From an uncultured bacterium (lineage in GTDB: Bacteria; Cyanobacteriota; Vampirovibrionia; Gastranaerophilales; Gastranaerophilaceae), in contig CADCPD010000200.1 in assembly GCA_902803265.1 (NCBI GenBank), positions 1 through 9,279 on the forward strand: a stretch of 9,279 bases of DNA, given 5' to 3'. How positions within the stretch are numbered: position 1 is the first letter of the stretch; every line of letters begins with the position of its first letter. The position numbers were made by a program, and so were the translations under genes. Shown here piece after piece: positions 1-7,411 of the stretch. Below the pieces are notes generated by a model. The model was not told the DNA's origin. It made no database searches and saw only the letters and a list, made by a program, of their open reading frames with translations.

Positions 1-1167
1 CTGATGCTGTTGATATTGCATTATAATTTGCTGTTGTTGTTCAGGTGACAACTGTGCAAAAGCATTAGGATCTATTCCTGGTGGCGGCTGCAATTGTTGT
101 GGTGCTTGAGGAACACTTTCATTCACAGGAGCTTCATCATGAGGCGTAAAAATTTTCGTTACCTTTACTCCGTATCTGTCGTTAACAATAACAAGCTCAC
201 CTTGCGCTATCAACTTTTCCTCAACTTTTAGCGAAACTTTGTTGCTGTATATTGAGCTTATATCAACGATTACACCCTCGTTAATCTTTTTCAAATTACC
301 AAGAGGAATTTTTATTTTATCAAATTCAGCACCCATCTCTACCTGAATACTATCCCATAAATTTACAGATGAGTTTTCTTCCATATTCATTTCTCCTTCT
401 ATCGAATCATCAACAGCAATTATTAATGCCGGATTTGGTGTTATATTAAATACTTTCGTAAATTTATCACAAATAACTTTCATTACCTGCAAGTTTGAAT
501 TTTCAAAAACCACAATATCTTCAGGCTCTAATGCCTTTAAATCCTGCAATGAAAATAACGTTGAACCAATTTTTATAGTAGCTTCAACTAAATTACTTGC
601 AAAAGAATAGTCATTAAACATTTCTACCTGAGGAACAACTTCTTCAGGATGAATAAATTGATAAGGCATTGATACTATTATTTTTGCAACATTTTTATTA
701 TCTTTATCATCTTCAGGTTTCATCAAAAATGTAAGATGTAAAATATCAAAAGTTCTGAACTTTAGAGAGCCTTTTGGTCTGACAAATTGATCCGCAAATG
801 TTGAATAAAACATATCATTAAAGCTTGTAATAATTTTCGCTTCAAGCTCTGTCATCATATTTAAATTAAATGGTTCAGGAGTTTCTAACGGTTCTAGTAC
901 TTTTTCCAAAATCATTCCGATTGCTTTTTCTGAACATCTTACAAAAACTTCTCTTTCATTATCAATATTTATTTTGGTAACGAAATAACTGTCATCCTGA
1001 AACATCGCATTTATATTAAGACTCATGGACATTAGTTTAAAAGAAAAGCCGTACTGAAAAAATTCATCACTAGTAGATTTTAAAGAATTCACAAAAAGAT
1101 TATTAAACCAAGTATATTGGTTTACCAAACTGTTAGAAAATATGTTATTAATAACTTCCTGTCCCAT
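1..1167 (-). CDS. FliN/FliY/FliM-like switch protein with tandem SpoA domains (3' end beyond window)
   Basis: The minus-strand frame is open for 389 codons from ATG at 1167 to the left edge with no stop, so the C-terminus is missing. Residues about 268-340 match a FliN-type SpoA domain: a hydrophobic beta strand (IQVEMG), the KIPLGNLKKINEGVIVDIS stretch, then LIAQGELVIVNDRYGVKVTKI-like ending. Residues about 187-254 look like a second, more diverged SpoA. Residues about 100-150 (MTELEAKII) resemble the CheC-like middle domain of FliM. The FliM/FliY N-terminal CheY-binding peptide (LSQxEIDxLL) is not seen. A Pro/Gln-rich tail starts near residue 345 and becomes almost pure Q-rich by 372. In the family, SpoA proteins form the cytoplasmic C-ring of flagella or the sorting platform of type III secretion systems; which one applies cannot be told here because no other flagellar gene is visible. 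The start has only a weak ribosome binding site (TTGGGA), so it is less certain than the frame. Annotation as FliY, FliN or SctQ-like are all possible. Confidence 0.8.
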   Translation of the reverse strand, partial: MGQEVINNIFSNSLVNQYTWFNNLFVNSLKSTSDEFFQYGFSFKLMSMSLNINAMFQDDSYFVTKINIDNEREVFVRCSEKAIGMILEKVLEPLETPEPFNLNMMTELEAKIITSFNDMFYSTFADQFVRPKGSLKFRTFDILHLTFLMKPEDDKDNKNVAKIIVSMPYQFIHPEEVVPQVEMFNDYSFASNLVEATIKIGSTLFSLQDLKALEPEDIVVFENSNLQVMKVICDKFTKVFNITPNPALIIAVDDSIEGEMNMEENSSVNLWDSIQVEMGAEFDKIKIPLGNLKKINEGVIVDISSIYSNKVSLKVEEKLIAQGELVIVNDRYGVKVTKIFTPHDEAPVNESVPQAPQQLQPPPGIDPNAFAQLSPEQQQQIIMQYQQHQ

Positions 1168-1248
1168 AAGTCCCAATCAACTAAAGCGATTACTATACAG
1201 CTATATTTTAGAATACTCTTGATGACCTAACTTAACATCGACTGTTTG

Positions 1249-1278
1249 TTGTATATTTAATAAATTCTGTGATAAAAT
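1249..1278 (+). promoter_or_regulatory. Candidate promoter for ychF operon
   Basis: TTGTAT at 1249-1254 and TAAAAT at 1273-1278 are separated by 18 bases, about 27 bases upstream of the ychF start codon. The -35 is a weak match, and the surrounding A/T richness makes chance hits likely. The gap 1168-1305 must also hold the promoter of the leftward SpoA gene; TAAAAT- and TATAGT-like boxes exist on that strand but none has a convincing -35. Confidence 0.35.
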
Positions 1279-1305
1279 AAACGAAAATAAGGAAAAGGAA
1301 AAGAT

Positions 1306-2409
1306 ATGTTAAGAACAGGAATAGTAGGATTACCAAACGTAGGAAAATCAACATTATTTAATGCACTTACCAGTGCTAAGAATGCTCAAAGCGCAAATTA
1401 CCCATTTTGCACAATTGAGCCAAATGTAGGTGTTGTCGGAGTACCTGATGACAGATTAGAAAAACTTGCACCGCTTGTTAATGCAGCCAAAGTTGTACCT
1501 ACGGCAATAGAATTTGTAGATATTGCAGGACTTGTTAAAGGCGCAAGTAAAGGTGAAGGTTTAGGAAACCAATTCCTTGCAAATATAAGAGAAACCGATG
1601 CTATAATTCAGGTTGTAAGATGTTTTGATGACCCTAATACAATTCACGTTGCAGGAAAAGTTAATCCGCTTGACGATATAGAAACAATAAATACAGAACT
1701 TGCTCTTGCCGATATGGCATCTTTGGAAAAAAGAATTGCCAAAACATCAAAAGTAGCTAATTCCGGTGACAAAAACGCGAAAGTAGAAGTAAAAGTTTTA
1801 CAAACTCTCTATGATAAATTATCAGAAGCTTCATTTATAAATGTTGAAGAACTTTTTGACGATGAAGACGAGTTAAAAATAGCAAAACAATCTCAATTAA
1901 TGTGCATAAAACCCGTAATCTACGCAGCAAATGTTTCTGAAACGGACGTAGTATCAGGTAATGAATATACAAAACTTGTTGATGAATACGCTAAAAAACA
2001 CGGAGCAGAAATGGTAATAATTTCTGCAAAAATAGAAGAAGAATTAGCAGAACTTTCACAAGAAGAAGCTAAAGAATATTTAGCAGAATTAGGTATTGAA
2101 AATTCAGGCATAGAAAAAATGATTCAGGCTGTATACCATCTTCTTAATTTAAGAACTTATATTACTGCAGGCGAAATCGAAGTAAAAGCTTGGACAATAA
2201 CGGCAGGGACAAAAGCTCCTCAAGCCGCAGGCGTAATTCACACAGATTTTGAAAAAGGATTTATTCGTGCAGAAGTTATTTCTTATGAAGATTTTCTGGC
2301 ATGCAACGGATCTTATGCAGCTGCAAAAGACAAAGGCGTTATGAGACTTGAAGGTAAAGATTATGTTGTTCAAGACGGAGATATAATGCACTTTAGATTT
2401 GCAAACTAG
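1306..2409 (+). CDS. ychF: Redox-responsive ribosome-binding ATPase YchF (OLA1 family)
   Basis: A full-length 367-residue YchF, close to the usual size (E. coli about 363). The P-loop GLPNVGKST lies at residues 8-16 and the switch II/G3 motif DIAGLVKGASKGEG at 72-85. The G4 position reads NVSE (209-212) instead of NKxD, the change that makes this branch of the Obg-related TRAFAC proteins bind ATP rather than GTP. A coiled helical insert covers roughly 130-200, and a C-terminal TGS domain about 283-366 carries the conserved AWTI...KAPQAAGVIHTDFEKGFIRAEV segment. The family binds ribosomes and is linked to oxidative-stress and translation control; the physiological role is still debated. The ATG is preceded by a GGAAAAGGAAAAG ribosome binding stretch at 1291-1303. 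The gene is followed after 24 bases by the DXS-like gene on the same strand, so they are probably co-transcribed. This is not the common ychF-pth pairing. Confidence 0.97.
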   Translation: MLRTGIVGLPNVGKSTLFNALTSAKNAQSANYPFCTIEPNVGVVGVPDDRLEKLAPLVNAAKVVPTAIEFVDIAGLVKGASKGEGLGNQFLANIRETDAIIQVVRCFDDPNTIHVAGKVNPLDDIETINTELALADMASLEKRIAKTSKVANSGDKNAKVEVKVLQTLYDKLSEASFINVEELFDDEDELKIAKQSQLMCIKPVIYAANVSETDVVSGNEYTKLVDEYAKKHGAEMVIISAKIEEELAELSQEEAKEYLAELGIENSGIEKMIQAVYHLLNLRTYITAGEIEVKAWTITAGTKAPQAAGVIHTDFEKGFIRAEVISYEDFLACNGSYAAAKDKGVMRLEGKDYVVQDGDIMHFRFAN

Positions 2410-2433
2410 ATAACAAAAAGAAAGGAAATATAA

Positions 2434-4179
2434 ATGGCAGTTTTAGATAAAATAAATTCACCAAAGGATATAAAAGAACTTTCTGTTGAAGAAATGAACA
2501 ATCTTTCAGCAGAAATGAGAGAATTAATAGTAAAGAAAGTAAACACAATAAGCGGACATATGGGACCGAATTTAGGTTTTGTAGAACCAACCATTGCGCT
2601 TCATTATGTATTTAATTCTCCGGAAGATAAATTTGTATTTGATGTTTCTCACCAATGCTATGCACACAAAATGATTACAGGCAGACGTGAATATTATCAA
2701 AATCCTGAAAAATACTTGGAAATAAGTGGTTATACAAATCCAAACGAAAGTGAACACGATATGTTTATCGTAGGACACACTTCAACTTCAGTAAGTTTAG
2801 CAACAGGTCTTGCAAAAGGTCGTGATGTAAGAGGTGGCAAAGAAAATATCATCGCAGTAATCGGTGACGGTTCTTTAAGCGGAGGTGAAGCTTTTGAAGG
2901 ATTAGACAATGCAGCTGTTTTAGGAAGCAATATTATTATAATTGTTAACGATAATGAAATGTCAATTGCCGTAAATCAAGGCGGACTTTATGATAATTTA
3001 AAACATTTAAGAGAAACAAAAGGACAAGCTGAATGTAATTTCTTCAAATCTTTGGGTTTTGATTATCGTTATTTAGAAAACGGCAACAATATTGAAGAAT
3101 TAATCAAAACTTTTGAAGAAGTAAAAGATATAGACCACCCTGTAGTTGTTCATTTACACACCTTAAAAGGAAAAGGCTTAAAAGACGCTGAAACCTATAA
3201 AGAATTTTATCACTGGATAAATGCGGGCTGTCTTGACCCAAATGCAAAAAGCACAGTAGAAACATACGCTTCTTTAACAAGAGAATATTTTCTAAAAAAA
3301 CACGAAGAAGATAAAACTTTAGTTGTAGTAAACCCTGCAACTCCTGGTGCAGTTGAATTAGGACAAGATTTCAGAGATAAAATGAGTAAGAATTTTATTG
3401 ATGTAGGTATTGCAGAAGAACACGCGATGGCTTATATTTCAGGTATTGCTAAAAATGGCGGAAAACCTGTTCTTACAATATTAAGCTCATTTGTTCAAAG
3501 AACTTATGACCAAATATCTCAAGATTTAGCCTTAAACAATTCTCCTGCAACAATTTTGGTAAATTGGGGCGGAATATACGGCGCTGATGCAACACACTTG
3601 GGATTATTTGATATTCCGTTGATTAGCAATATTCCAAATGTTGTATATCTTGCTCCTACTTGCAAAGAAGAATATTTAAAAATGCTTGATTGGTCAATAG
3701 AACAAAAAGAACATACAGTATTTATAAGAGTTCCGTTTGCACCTTTATTATCAACAGGAAAAGAAGATAATACAGATTATTCAAAGTTAAATAAATATCA
3801 AATTACGGAAAAAGGTGAAAAAGTAGCAATATTAGGACTTGGTTCATACTATGCAAAAGCAAAAGAAATCAAAGCAAAACTTCAAAAAATAGGTATTGTT
3901 CCAACTCTAATAAATCCAAAATACATAACAGGACTTGATAAAGAGTTATTAGAAGAATTAAAATTAAGCCACAAACTTGTAATAACACTTGAAGAAGGAT
4001 GTTTAGCCGGCGGATTCGGCGAAAAAATCTCAAGCTATTACGGCAATTCTGATATGAAAGTATTAAATTACGGAGCTGAAAAAGAATTCCCGGACAGAAT
4101 ACCTCTTCAAAAACAACTTGAAAAATATCATTTAACACCAGAACAGATTGTTAAAGATATTCAGGACACATTAAAATAA
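2434..4179 (+). CDS. 1-deoxy-D-xylulose-5-phosphate synthase-like thiamine-diphosphate enzyme (short, divergent subfamily)
   Basis: 581 residues, shorter than the roughly 620-640 of typical DXS. DXS joins pyruvate and glyceraldehyde 3-phosphate to give DXP, the entry to MEP isoprenoid synthesis and a precursor of thiamine and PLP. Domain order is DXS-like: an N-terminal ThDP domain with GH at 41-42, DVSHQCYAH at 70-78, VGHTSTS at 113-119, and GDGS at 144-147 followed by NDNEMS at 172-177 (Mg-ThDP motif). The transketolase-like pyrimidine-binding domain has IAEEHA at 326-331 (E328 is the cofactor-activating Glu), and the C-terminal domain spans about 450-581. Several conserved acceptor-site residues differ (see finding): W378 stands where E. 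coli R420 is expected, L350 for Y392, P45 for the Ser in GHFAS, and the GADGxTH loop is one residue short (GADATH, 383-388). R356, D385, H388 and R432 are kept. The usual linker between the first two domains is also compact. An AAGGAAA site precedes the ATG. Probably catalytically active with ThDP, but its true substrate is open; it may be a second dxs-type gene. Confidence 0.85.
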   Translation: MAVLDKINSPKDIKELSVEEMNNLSAEMRELIVKKVNTISGHMGPNLGFVEPTIALHYVFNSPEDKFVFDVSHQCYAHKMITGRREYYQNPEKYLEISGYTNPNESEHDMFIVGHTSTSVSLATGLAKGRDVRGGKENIIAVIGDGSLSGGEAFEGLDNAAVLGSNIIIIVNDNEMSIAVNQGGLYDNLKHLRETKGQAECNFFKSLGFDYRYLENGNNIEELIKTFEEVKDIDHPVVVHLHTLKGKGLKDAETYKEFYHWINAGCLDPNAKSTVETYASLTREYFLKKHEEDKTLVVVNPATPGAVELGQDFRDKMSKNFIDVGIAEEHAMAYISGIAKNGGKPVLTILSSFVQRTYDQISQDLALNNSPATILVNWGGIYGADATHLGLFDIPLISNIPNVVYLAPTCKEEYLKMLDWSIEQKEHTVFIRVPFAPLLSTGKEDNTDYSKLNKYQITEKGEKVAILGLGSYYAKAKEIKAKLQKIGIVPTLINPKYITGLDKELLEELKLSHKLVITLEEGCLAGGFGEKISSYYGNSDMKVLNYGAEKEFPDRIPLQKQLEKYHLTPEQIVKDIQDTLK

Positions 4180-4197
4180 ATTTTAAAAATATAATTA

Positions 4198-4230
4198 AAT
4201 AACGGGTATTAAAAATATCCGTTATTTTTT
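4198..4230. terminator. Bidirectional intrinsic terminator between dxs-like gene and mgtE
   Basis: A 12-bp stem (AATAACGGGTAT with ATATCCGTTATT, including one G-U pair) encloses the 5-base loop TAAAA and runs straight into TTTT (4227-4230) on the plus strand. It starts 18 bases after the stop of the DXS-like gene. On the minus strand it begins only 2 bases after the mgtE stop codon and is followed by a partly T-rich tract. It therefore probably ends both convergent transcripts, more efficiently the plus one. Confidence 0.8.
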
Positions 4231-4232
4231 AT

Positions 4233-5603
4233 TTACATAAACTTGATAATAAATGCAGTTGCAAGAGTAAAATATACAGCCAAACCTAGCACATCAATAG
4301 CAGTCGCAATAACAGGTCCTGAAGCTACGGCAGGATCGATATTCATTTTTTTCATTGCAAATGGTGTCAAAGTTCCGATAATAGTTGCCAGTGACATATT
4401 TATTGCCATTGAAAGACCAACAATAAGTCCTAATTCAAAATGATGCTGCCACCCCCAAGTAAACAAAGTTACCATCAAACCAAAAACGGCACCTATAGCA
4501 AGACCTATCAGACCTTCTCTAAATATATTGTATAAAGCAGAATTCATTGTAAGTTGTCCTGTTGACAAACCACGAACCATTAGCGTAATACTTTGAGTTC
4601 CTATATTACCTGCCAAACCTGCCAAAAGAGGCATAAAAATTGCAATTATAGGCAAGGCTTTTAAAGTTCCGTCAAAATGATTAGCAACATTAACCGCAAT
4701 AAATTCACCAATTAATGTAACAAATAGCCATGGAGTTCTTGCCCTAATTGATGTAAACATTGAACCTTCCAGAATCTCATCTTCATCAATACTACCTGTA
4801 GCAATACCTGAAGATGCGTAAATTTCTTCTGTAGTTTCTTCTTCTACAACGTCTTGGATATCATCCCACGTTACAACACCTTTTAATCTGTTATATAAAT
4901 CAACAACGGGTAAAGCATTAAATTGGTATTTCATAAATTCATCAGCAATATAACCTTGTTGATCATCAACGTGTAATTTAACTATATCAGAAGTCATAAT
5001 TTCCGATATTTTAACATTTTTTCTGGTTGTTAATAATGCTCTTAAAGAAACGACACCTATAAGATGGTTTTGTTTATCAACTACGTAAATATAGTACAAA
5101 TCAAGATTATCTTCTTCTGCTTTAATACGAACATAATCCAAAACTTGTTGAACAGTCATATCAATATTAACTGTCATAACAAGAGGGTTCATTAAACCGC
5201 CGGCGGTTTCTTCGTTATATGTTAAAAGTTCTCTTACCTCATCGGAAAACTTTTGAGGAAGTTTATCCAAATAAGTTTCGGTTTCATCATCTTCCATATC
5301 ACCCAAAACGTCAGCCGCAGCATCATGAGGTAACATTGTGATAATTCTTGATGCATGTTCCTGATCAATCGCACCCAAAATTTCAACTTGAAGTTGAGGA
5401 GGAAGATATTCAATAATTTCAGAAGCTTTCTCAACATCAATTAATTTAAAACATTCAAGACGTTCTTCGTCTTTCAATTCCTGTAAAATATCAGCTAAAT
5501 CCGCACTGTGGAAACTGTTTAATTCTTCTTTAAGAGTTTCTTCTGATGATACATCATCAAGAAGTTCTCTGATTCTTTCAATTGTAGTCGACAAGTTTTT
5601 CAT
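4233..5603 (-). CDS. mgtE: Magnesium channel/transporter MgtE
   Basis: A full 456-residue MgtE. The cytosolic N domain (about 1-130) has the helical repeats typical of MgtE_N, including a LPPQLQVEILGAID stretch and the acidic GDMEDDETETYLDKLP region. Two CBS domains follow (about 138-195 and 202-260). A connecting helix (about 265-288) leads to a membrane domain of five predicted helices (about 290-455). Family signatures in the pore region are PLLAGLAGNIGTQS at 325-338 and the last-helix motif IDPAVASGPVIATAIDVLG at 422-440, with D437 at the position of the pore Asp known from Thermus MgtE. In characterised members, Mg2+ binding by the N and CBS domains closes the channel when cytosolic Mg2+ is high. 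The gene stands alone, divergent from argS. No Shine-Dalgarno sequence is visible before the ATG, and the short upstream gap has no room for an M-box Mg2+ riboswitch, so regulation is probably at the protein level. Confidence 0.96.
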   Translation of the reverse strand: MKNLSTTIERIRELLDDVSSEETLKEELNSFHSADLADILQELKDEERLECFKLIDVEKASEIIEYLPPQLQVEILGAIDQEHASRIITMLPHDAAADVLGDMEDDETETYLDKLPQKFSDEVRELLTYNEETAGGLMNPLVMTVNIDMTVQQVLDYVRIKAEEDNLDLYYIYVVDKQNHLIGVVSLRALLTTRKNVKISEIMTSDIVKLHVDDQQGYIADEFMKYQFNALPVVDLYNRLKGVVTWDDIQDVVEEETTEEIYASSGIATGSIDEDEILEGSMFTSIRARTPWLFVTLIGEFIAVNVANHFDGTLKALPIIAIFMPLLAGLAGNIGTQSITLMVRGLSTGQLTMNSALYNIFREGLIGLAIGAVFGLMVTLFTWGWQHHFELGLIVGLSMAINMSLATIIGTLTPFAMKKMNIDPAVASGPVIATAIDVLGLAVYFTLATAFIIKFM

Positions 5604-5609
5604 AATTTA

Positions 5610-5615
5610 ATTATA
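5610..5615 (-). promoter_or_regulatory. Candidate -10 element for mgtE, very close to the start codon
   Basis: A perfect TATAAT on the minus strand ends 6 bases before the mgtE ATG. If used, transcription would start at or next to the start codon and give a leaderless mRNA, which fits the missing ribosome binding site. A competing TATAAA at 5635-5640 would give a leader of about 24 bases. No good -35 is seen for either, and the whole gap is A/T, so the assignment is weak. Confidence 0.3.
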
Positions 5616-5636
5616 TATTAAATATTTTTTTTTATT

Positions 5637-5642
5637 TATAAT
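5637..5642 (+). promoter_or_regulatory. Candidate -10 element for argS
   Basis: A perfect TATAAT on the plus strand lies 23 bases before the argS ATG. It predicts a short leader that still includes the GGAG ribosome binding site at 5654-5657. The matching -35 position reads TATATT, a poor match. It sits in the 62-bp divergent gap with mgtE, whose T-tract at 5624-5633 could also bend the DNA. Confidence 0.4.
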
Positions 5643-5665
5643 AATTTTCAGATGGAGAAATAAAT

Positions 5666-7351
5666 ATGTATAAACAATTTTTTGAAGAAGAGACAATAAA
5701 CGCACTAAAACAAGCTTATCCTGAGTTAACCTCATATAATTTAAAAGTTGAAAAACCTAAAAACGCAGATTTCGGAGATTTCGCAATAAACGTATCACCT
5801 TTGGCGAGAGATTTAAAAACCGCACCGCCTGTTATTGCTCAAAACATTGAAAAATATCTTTCAAAACAAGGTTACGAAGTAACTTTAATCGGAGGTTTTA
5901 TTAACTTTAAAACAGGCAGCAAAATGCTTGCAGAAACAATAGAAGAGATTTTGACACAAGGTGAAAACTACGCAAAACCGAAAAATATCAAAACAGAAAA
6001 AATAAACTTGGAATACGTATCTGCAAATCCAACCGGCCCTTTCCATATCGGTCACGGCAGATGGGCAGCAATGGGCAGTGCTTTGGCTAATCTTTTAAAA
6101 TTTTACGGTCACGATGTTTATCAAGAATTTTACATAAATGATGCAGGTTCTCAAATTCAAAAATTGGGAAAATCTCTTTTAATCAGATTAAAGCAACAAA
6201 AGGGAGAAAATATAGATTTTCCGACAGATGAAGTTGAAAGAAAAAATTACTATCCCGGAGAATATTTAATTCCTGTTGCTGAAAAATTTTTAAAAGAACA
6301 CGAATACACCGAAGATGTAAAAGTTCTTTCCGACTATGCGAAATTAGAAATGGAAAGACTTCAACAAGAATTATTAAATAATTTCAGAGTACATTTCGAT
6401 AAATTCTATTCTGAACTTGATTTACATAAATCAGGAAAAGTTGAAAACTCATACAAAAAACTTGAAGAAAGCGGAAAACTATACGAAAAAGAAGGCGCAA
6501 TATGGTTCAAGTCATCAGAATACGGAGATGATGAAGACAGAGTAATTAAAAAGGCCGACGGTTCAAATACATACTTAACGGCAGATATTGCATACCATAA
6601 AGACAAATTAGACAGAGGCTTTGAAAGATTAATAAACATCTGGGGTGCAGACCATCATGGTTATGTAGCAAGAGTAAAAGCTTCACTTGAAGCATTGGGC
6701 TATGATTCAACAAAACTTGAAATTCTTTTAGGTCAGCTTGTAAACCTTGTAATAAACGGCGAACAAACAAGAATGGGTAAACGTAAAAACATGATTACTC
6801 TTGATGATTTAATAGAAGAAGTAGGCGTTGATGCGACAAGATTTTGGATGTGTATGAGAGATATCAACAACACGCTTGATTTTGATATTGAACTTGCTAA
6901 AAAATCAACTGATGAGAAGCCTGTATTTTATGTTCAATACGCTCATGCCAGAGCTTGTTCAATTTTAAGAAACACAGTAAACGACAAAATCGATTCTGAA
7001 ACAGGAGAAAAAATTACAGCTCCTCTTACAAAAGAAGCACTAGACGAAACAATAAAAACATTTAAAGCCGAAAATATTATAAATGATGTTGAAAATGCAA
7101 AATCTCTAATATTAAAATTAGAAGATTTCAAATCAACAATAATACTTTCAGAGCAATCAAGAACTGTTTATACAATTTGCAGATATTTATCGGAATTGGC
7201 AGCAGAATTTCACTCATATTATACAAAAAATCGTGTACTTGTAGATGATAAAAATGTTATGAAAGGAAGACTTGCAATTGTTTATGCAACAAAATCTGTG
7301 CTTAAACAAGCTCTTGATATTCTTGCAGTTTCAGCTCCGGAAAAAATGTAG
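5666..7351 (+). CDS. argS: Arginine--tRNA ligase
   Basis: 561 residues, normal for bacterial ArgRS, a class Ia synthetase that charges tRNA-Arg in the cytosol. The N-terminal Add1 domain is about 1-85 with the conserved ADFGDFAINV and a GGFINF segment near 76-81. The catalytic Rossmann fold begins at EYVSANPTGPFHIGHGR (116-132), which contains the HIGH signature at 127-130. NDAGSQ (158-163), WGADHHGY (326-333) and the acceptor-binding region follow. The second signature is the degenerate KMSKS equivalent MGKRKN at 370-375, typical of this enzyme, which often lacks a canonical KMSKS. The C-terminal helical DALR anticodon-binding domain runs from about 420 to the end and finishes with the usual VLKQALDILAVSAPEKM. 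The start is supported by GGAG 8 bases upstream. It appears to be monocistronic, ending at a strong hairpin. Confidence 0.98.
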   Translation: MYKQFFEEETINALKQAYPELTSYNLKVEKPKNADFGDFAINVSPLARDLKTAPPVIAQNIEKYLSKQGYEVTLIGGFINFKTGSKMLAETIEEILTQGENYAKPKNIKTEKINLEYVSANPTGPFHIGHGRWAAMGSALANLLKFYGHDVYQEFYINDAGSQIQKLGKSLLIRLKQQKGENIDFPTDEVERKNYYPGEYLIPVAEKFLKEHEYTEDVKVLSDYAKLEMERLQQELLNNFRVHFDKFYSELDLHKSGKVENSYKKLEESGKLYEKEGAIWFKSSEYGDDEDRVIKKADGSNTYLTADIAYHKDKLDRGFERLINIWGADHHGYVARVKASLEALGYDSTKLEILLGQLVNLVINGEQTRMGKRKNMITLDDLIEEVGVDATRFWMCMRDINNTLDFDIELAKKSTDEKPVFYVQYAHARACSILRNTVNDKIDSETGEKITAPLTKEALDETIKTFKAENIINDVENAKSLILKLEDFKSTIILSEQSRTVYTICRYLSELAAEFHSYYTKNRVLVDDKNVMKGRLAIVYATKSVLKQALDILAVSAPEKM

Positions 7352-7368
7352 AATAGTTGAATAAAACA

Positions 7369-7409
7369 AAAAATAAGGCGCAGCTTTGAAAAAGCTGCGC
7401 CTTATTTTT
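7369..7409. terminator. Strong bidirectional intrinsic terminator between argS and the asparaginase gene
   Basis: An 18-bp perfect inverted repeat (7369-7386 with 7392-7409) has the GC-rich core GGCGCAGC, a tiny loop around TGAAA, an A-tract on one side and a T-tract on the other. It starts 17 bases after the argS stop and ends 2 bases before the stop codon of the convergent asparaginase gene, so it should work in both directions. It is the most stable hairpin I see in the window. Confidence 0.93.
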
Positions 7410-7411
7410 AA

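Noticed and set aside
1..60. Short CTG/TTG repeats at the left edge as a DNA microsatellite
   Set aside because: On the minus strand they are simply CAA/CAG glutamine codons of the Q-rich tail, mixed with other codons, not a uniform tandem repeat.
2149..4138. Several minus-strand ORFs of 60-89 codons under ychF and the DXS-like gene
   Set aside because: All are antisense shadows of well-supported genes, with Leu/Ile/Phe-rich composition expected from reversed A/T-rich codons and no start signals.
2434..4179. Transketolase or pyruvate dehydrogenase E1 instead of DXS-like
   Set aside because: The motif order (GH, DVSHQ, ESEHD, GHTSTS, NDNEMS, IAEEHA, FVQRTYDQ) follows DXS, not transketolase, which has different spacing and substrate-histidine motifs.
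4243..4443. Plus-strand 66-codon ORF
   Set aside because: It lies wholly inside the mgtE membrane-domain coding region on the opposite strand and has no ribosome binding site; its hydrophobic look is a by-product of the mgtE codons.
5604..5665. M-box Mg2+ riboswitch upstream of mgtE
   Set aside because: The gap is 62 bases of nearly pure A/T with no GC-containing stems; an M-box needs far more sequence.
6406..7131. Minus-strand ORFs under argS
   Set aside because: argS is intact with all its motifs; these frames have no homology or start signals that I can recognise.
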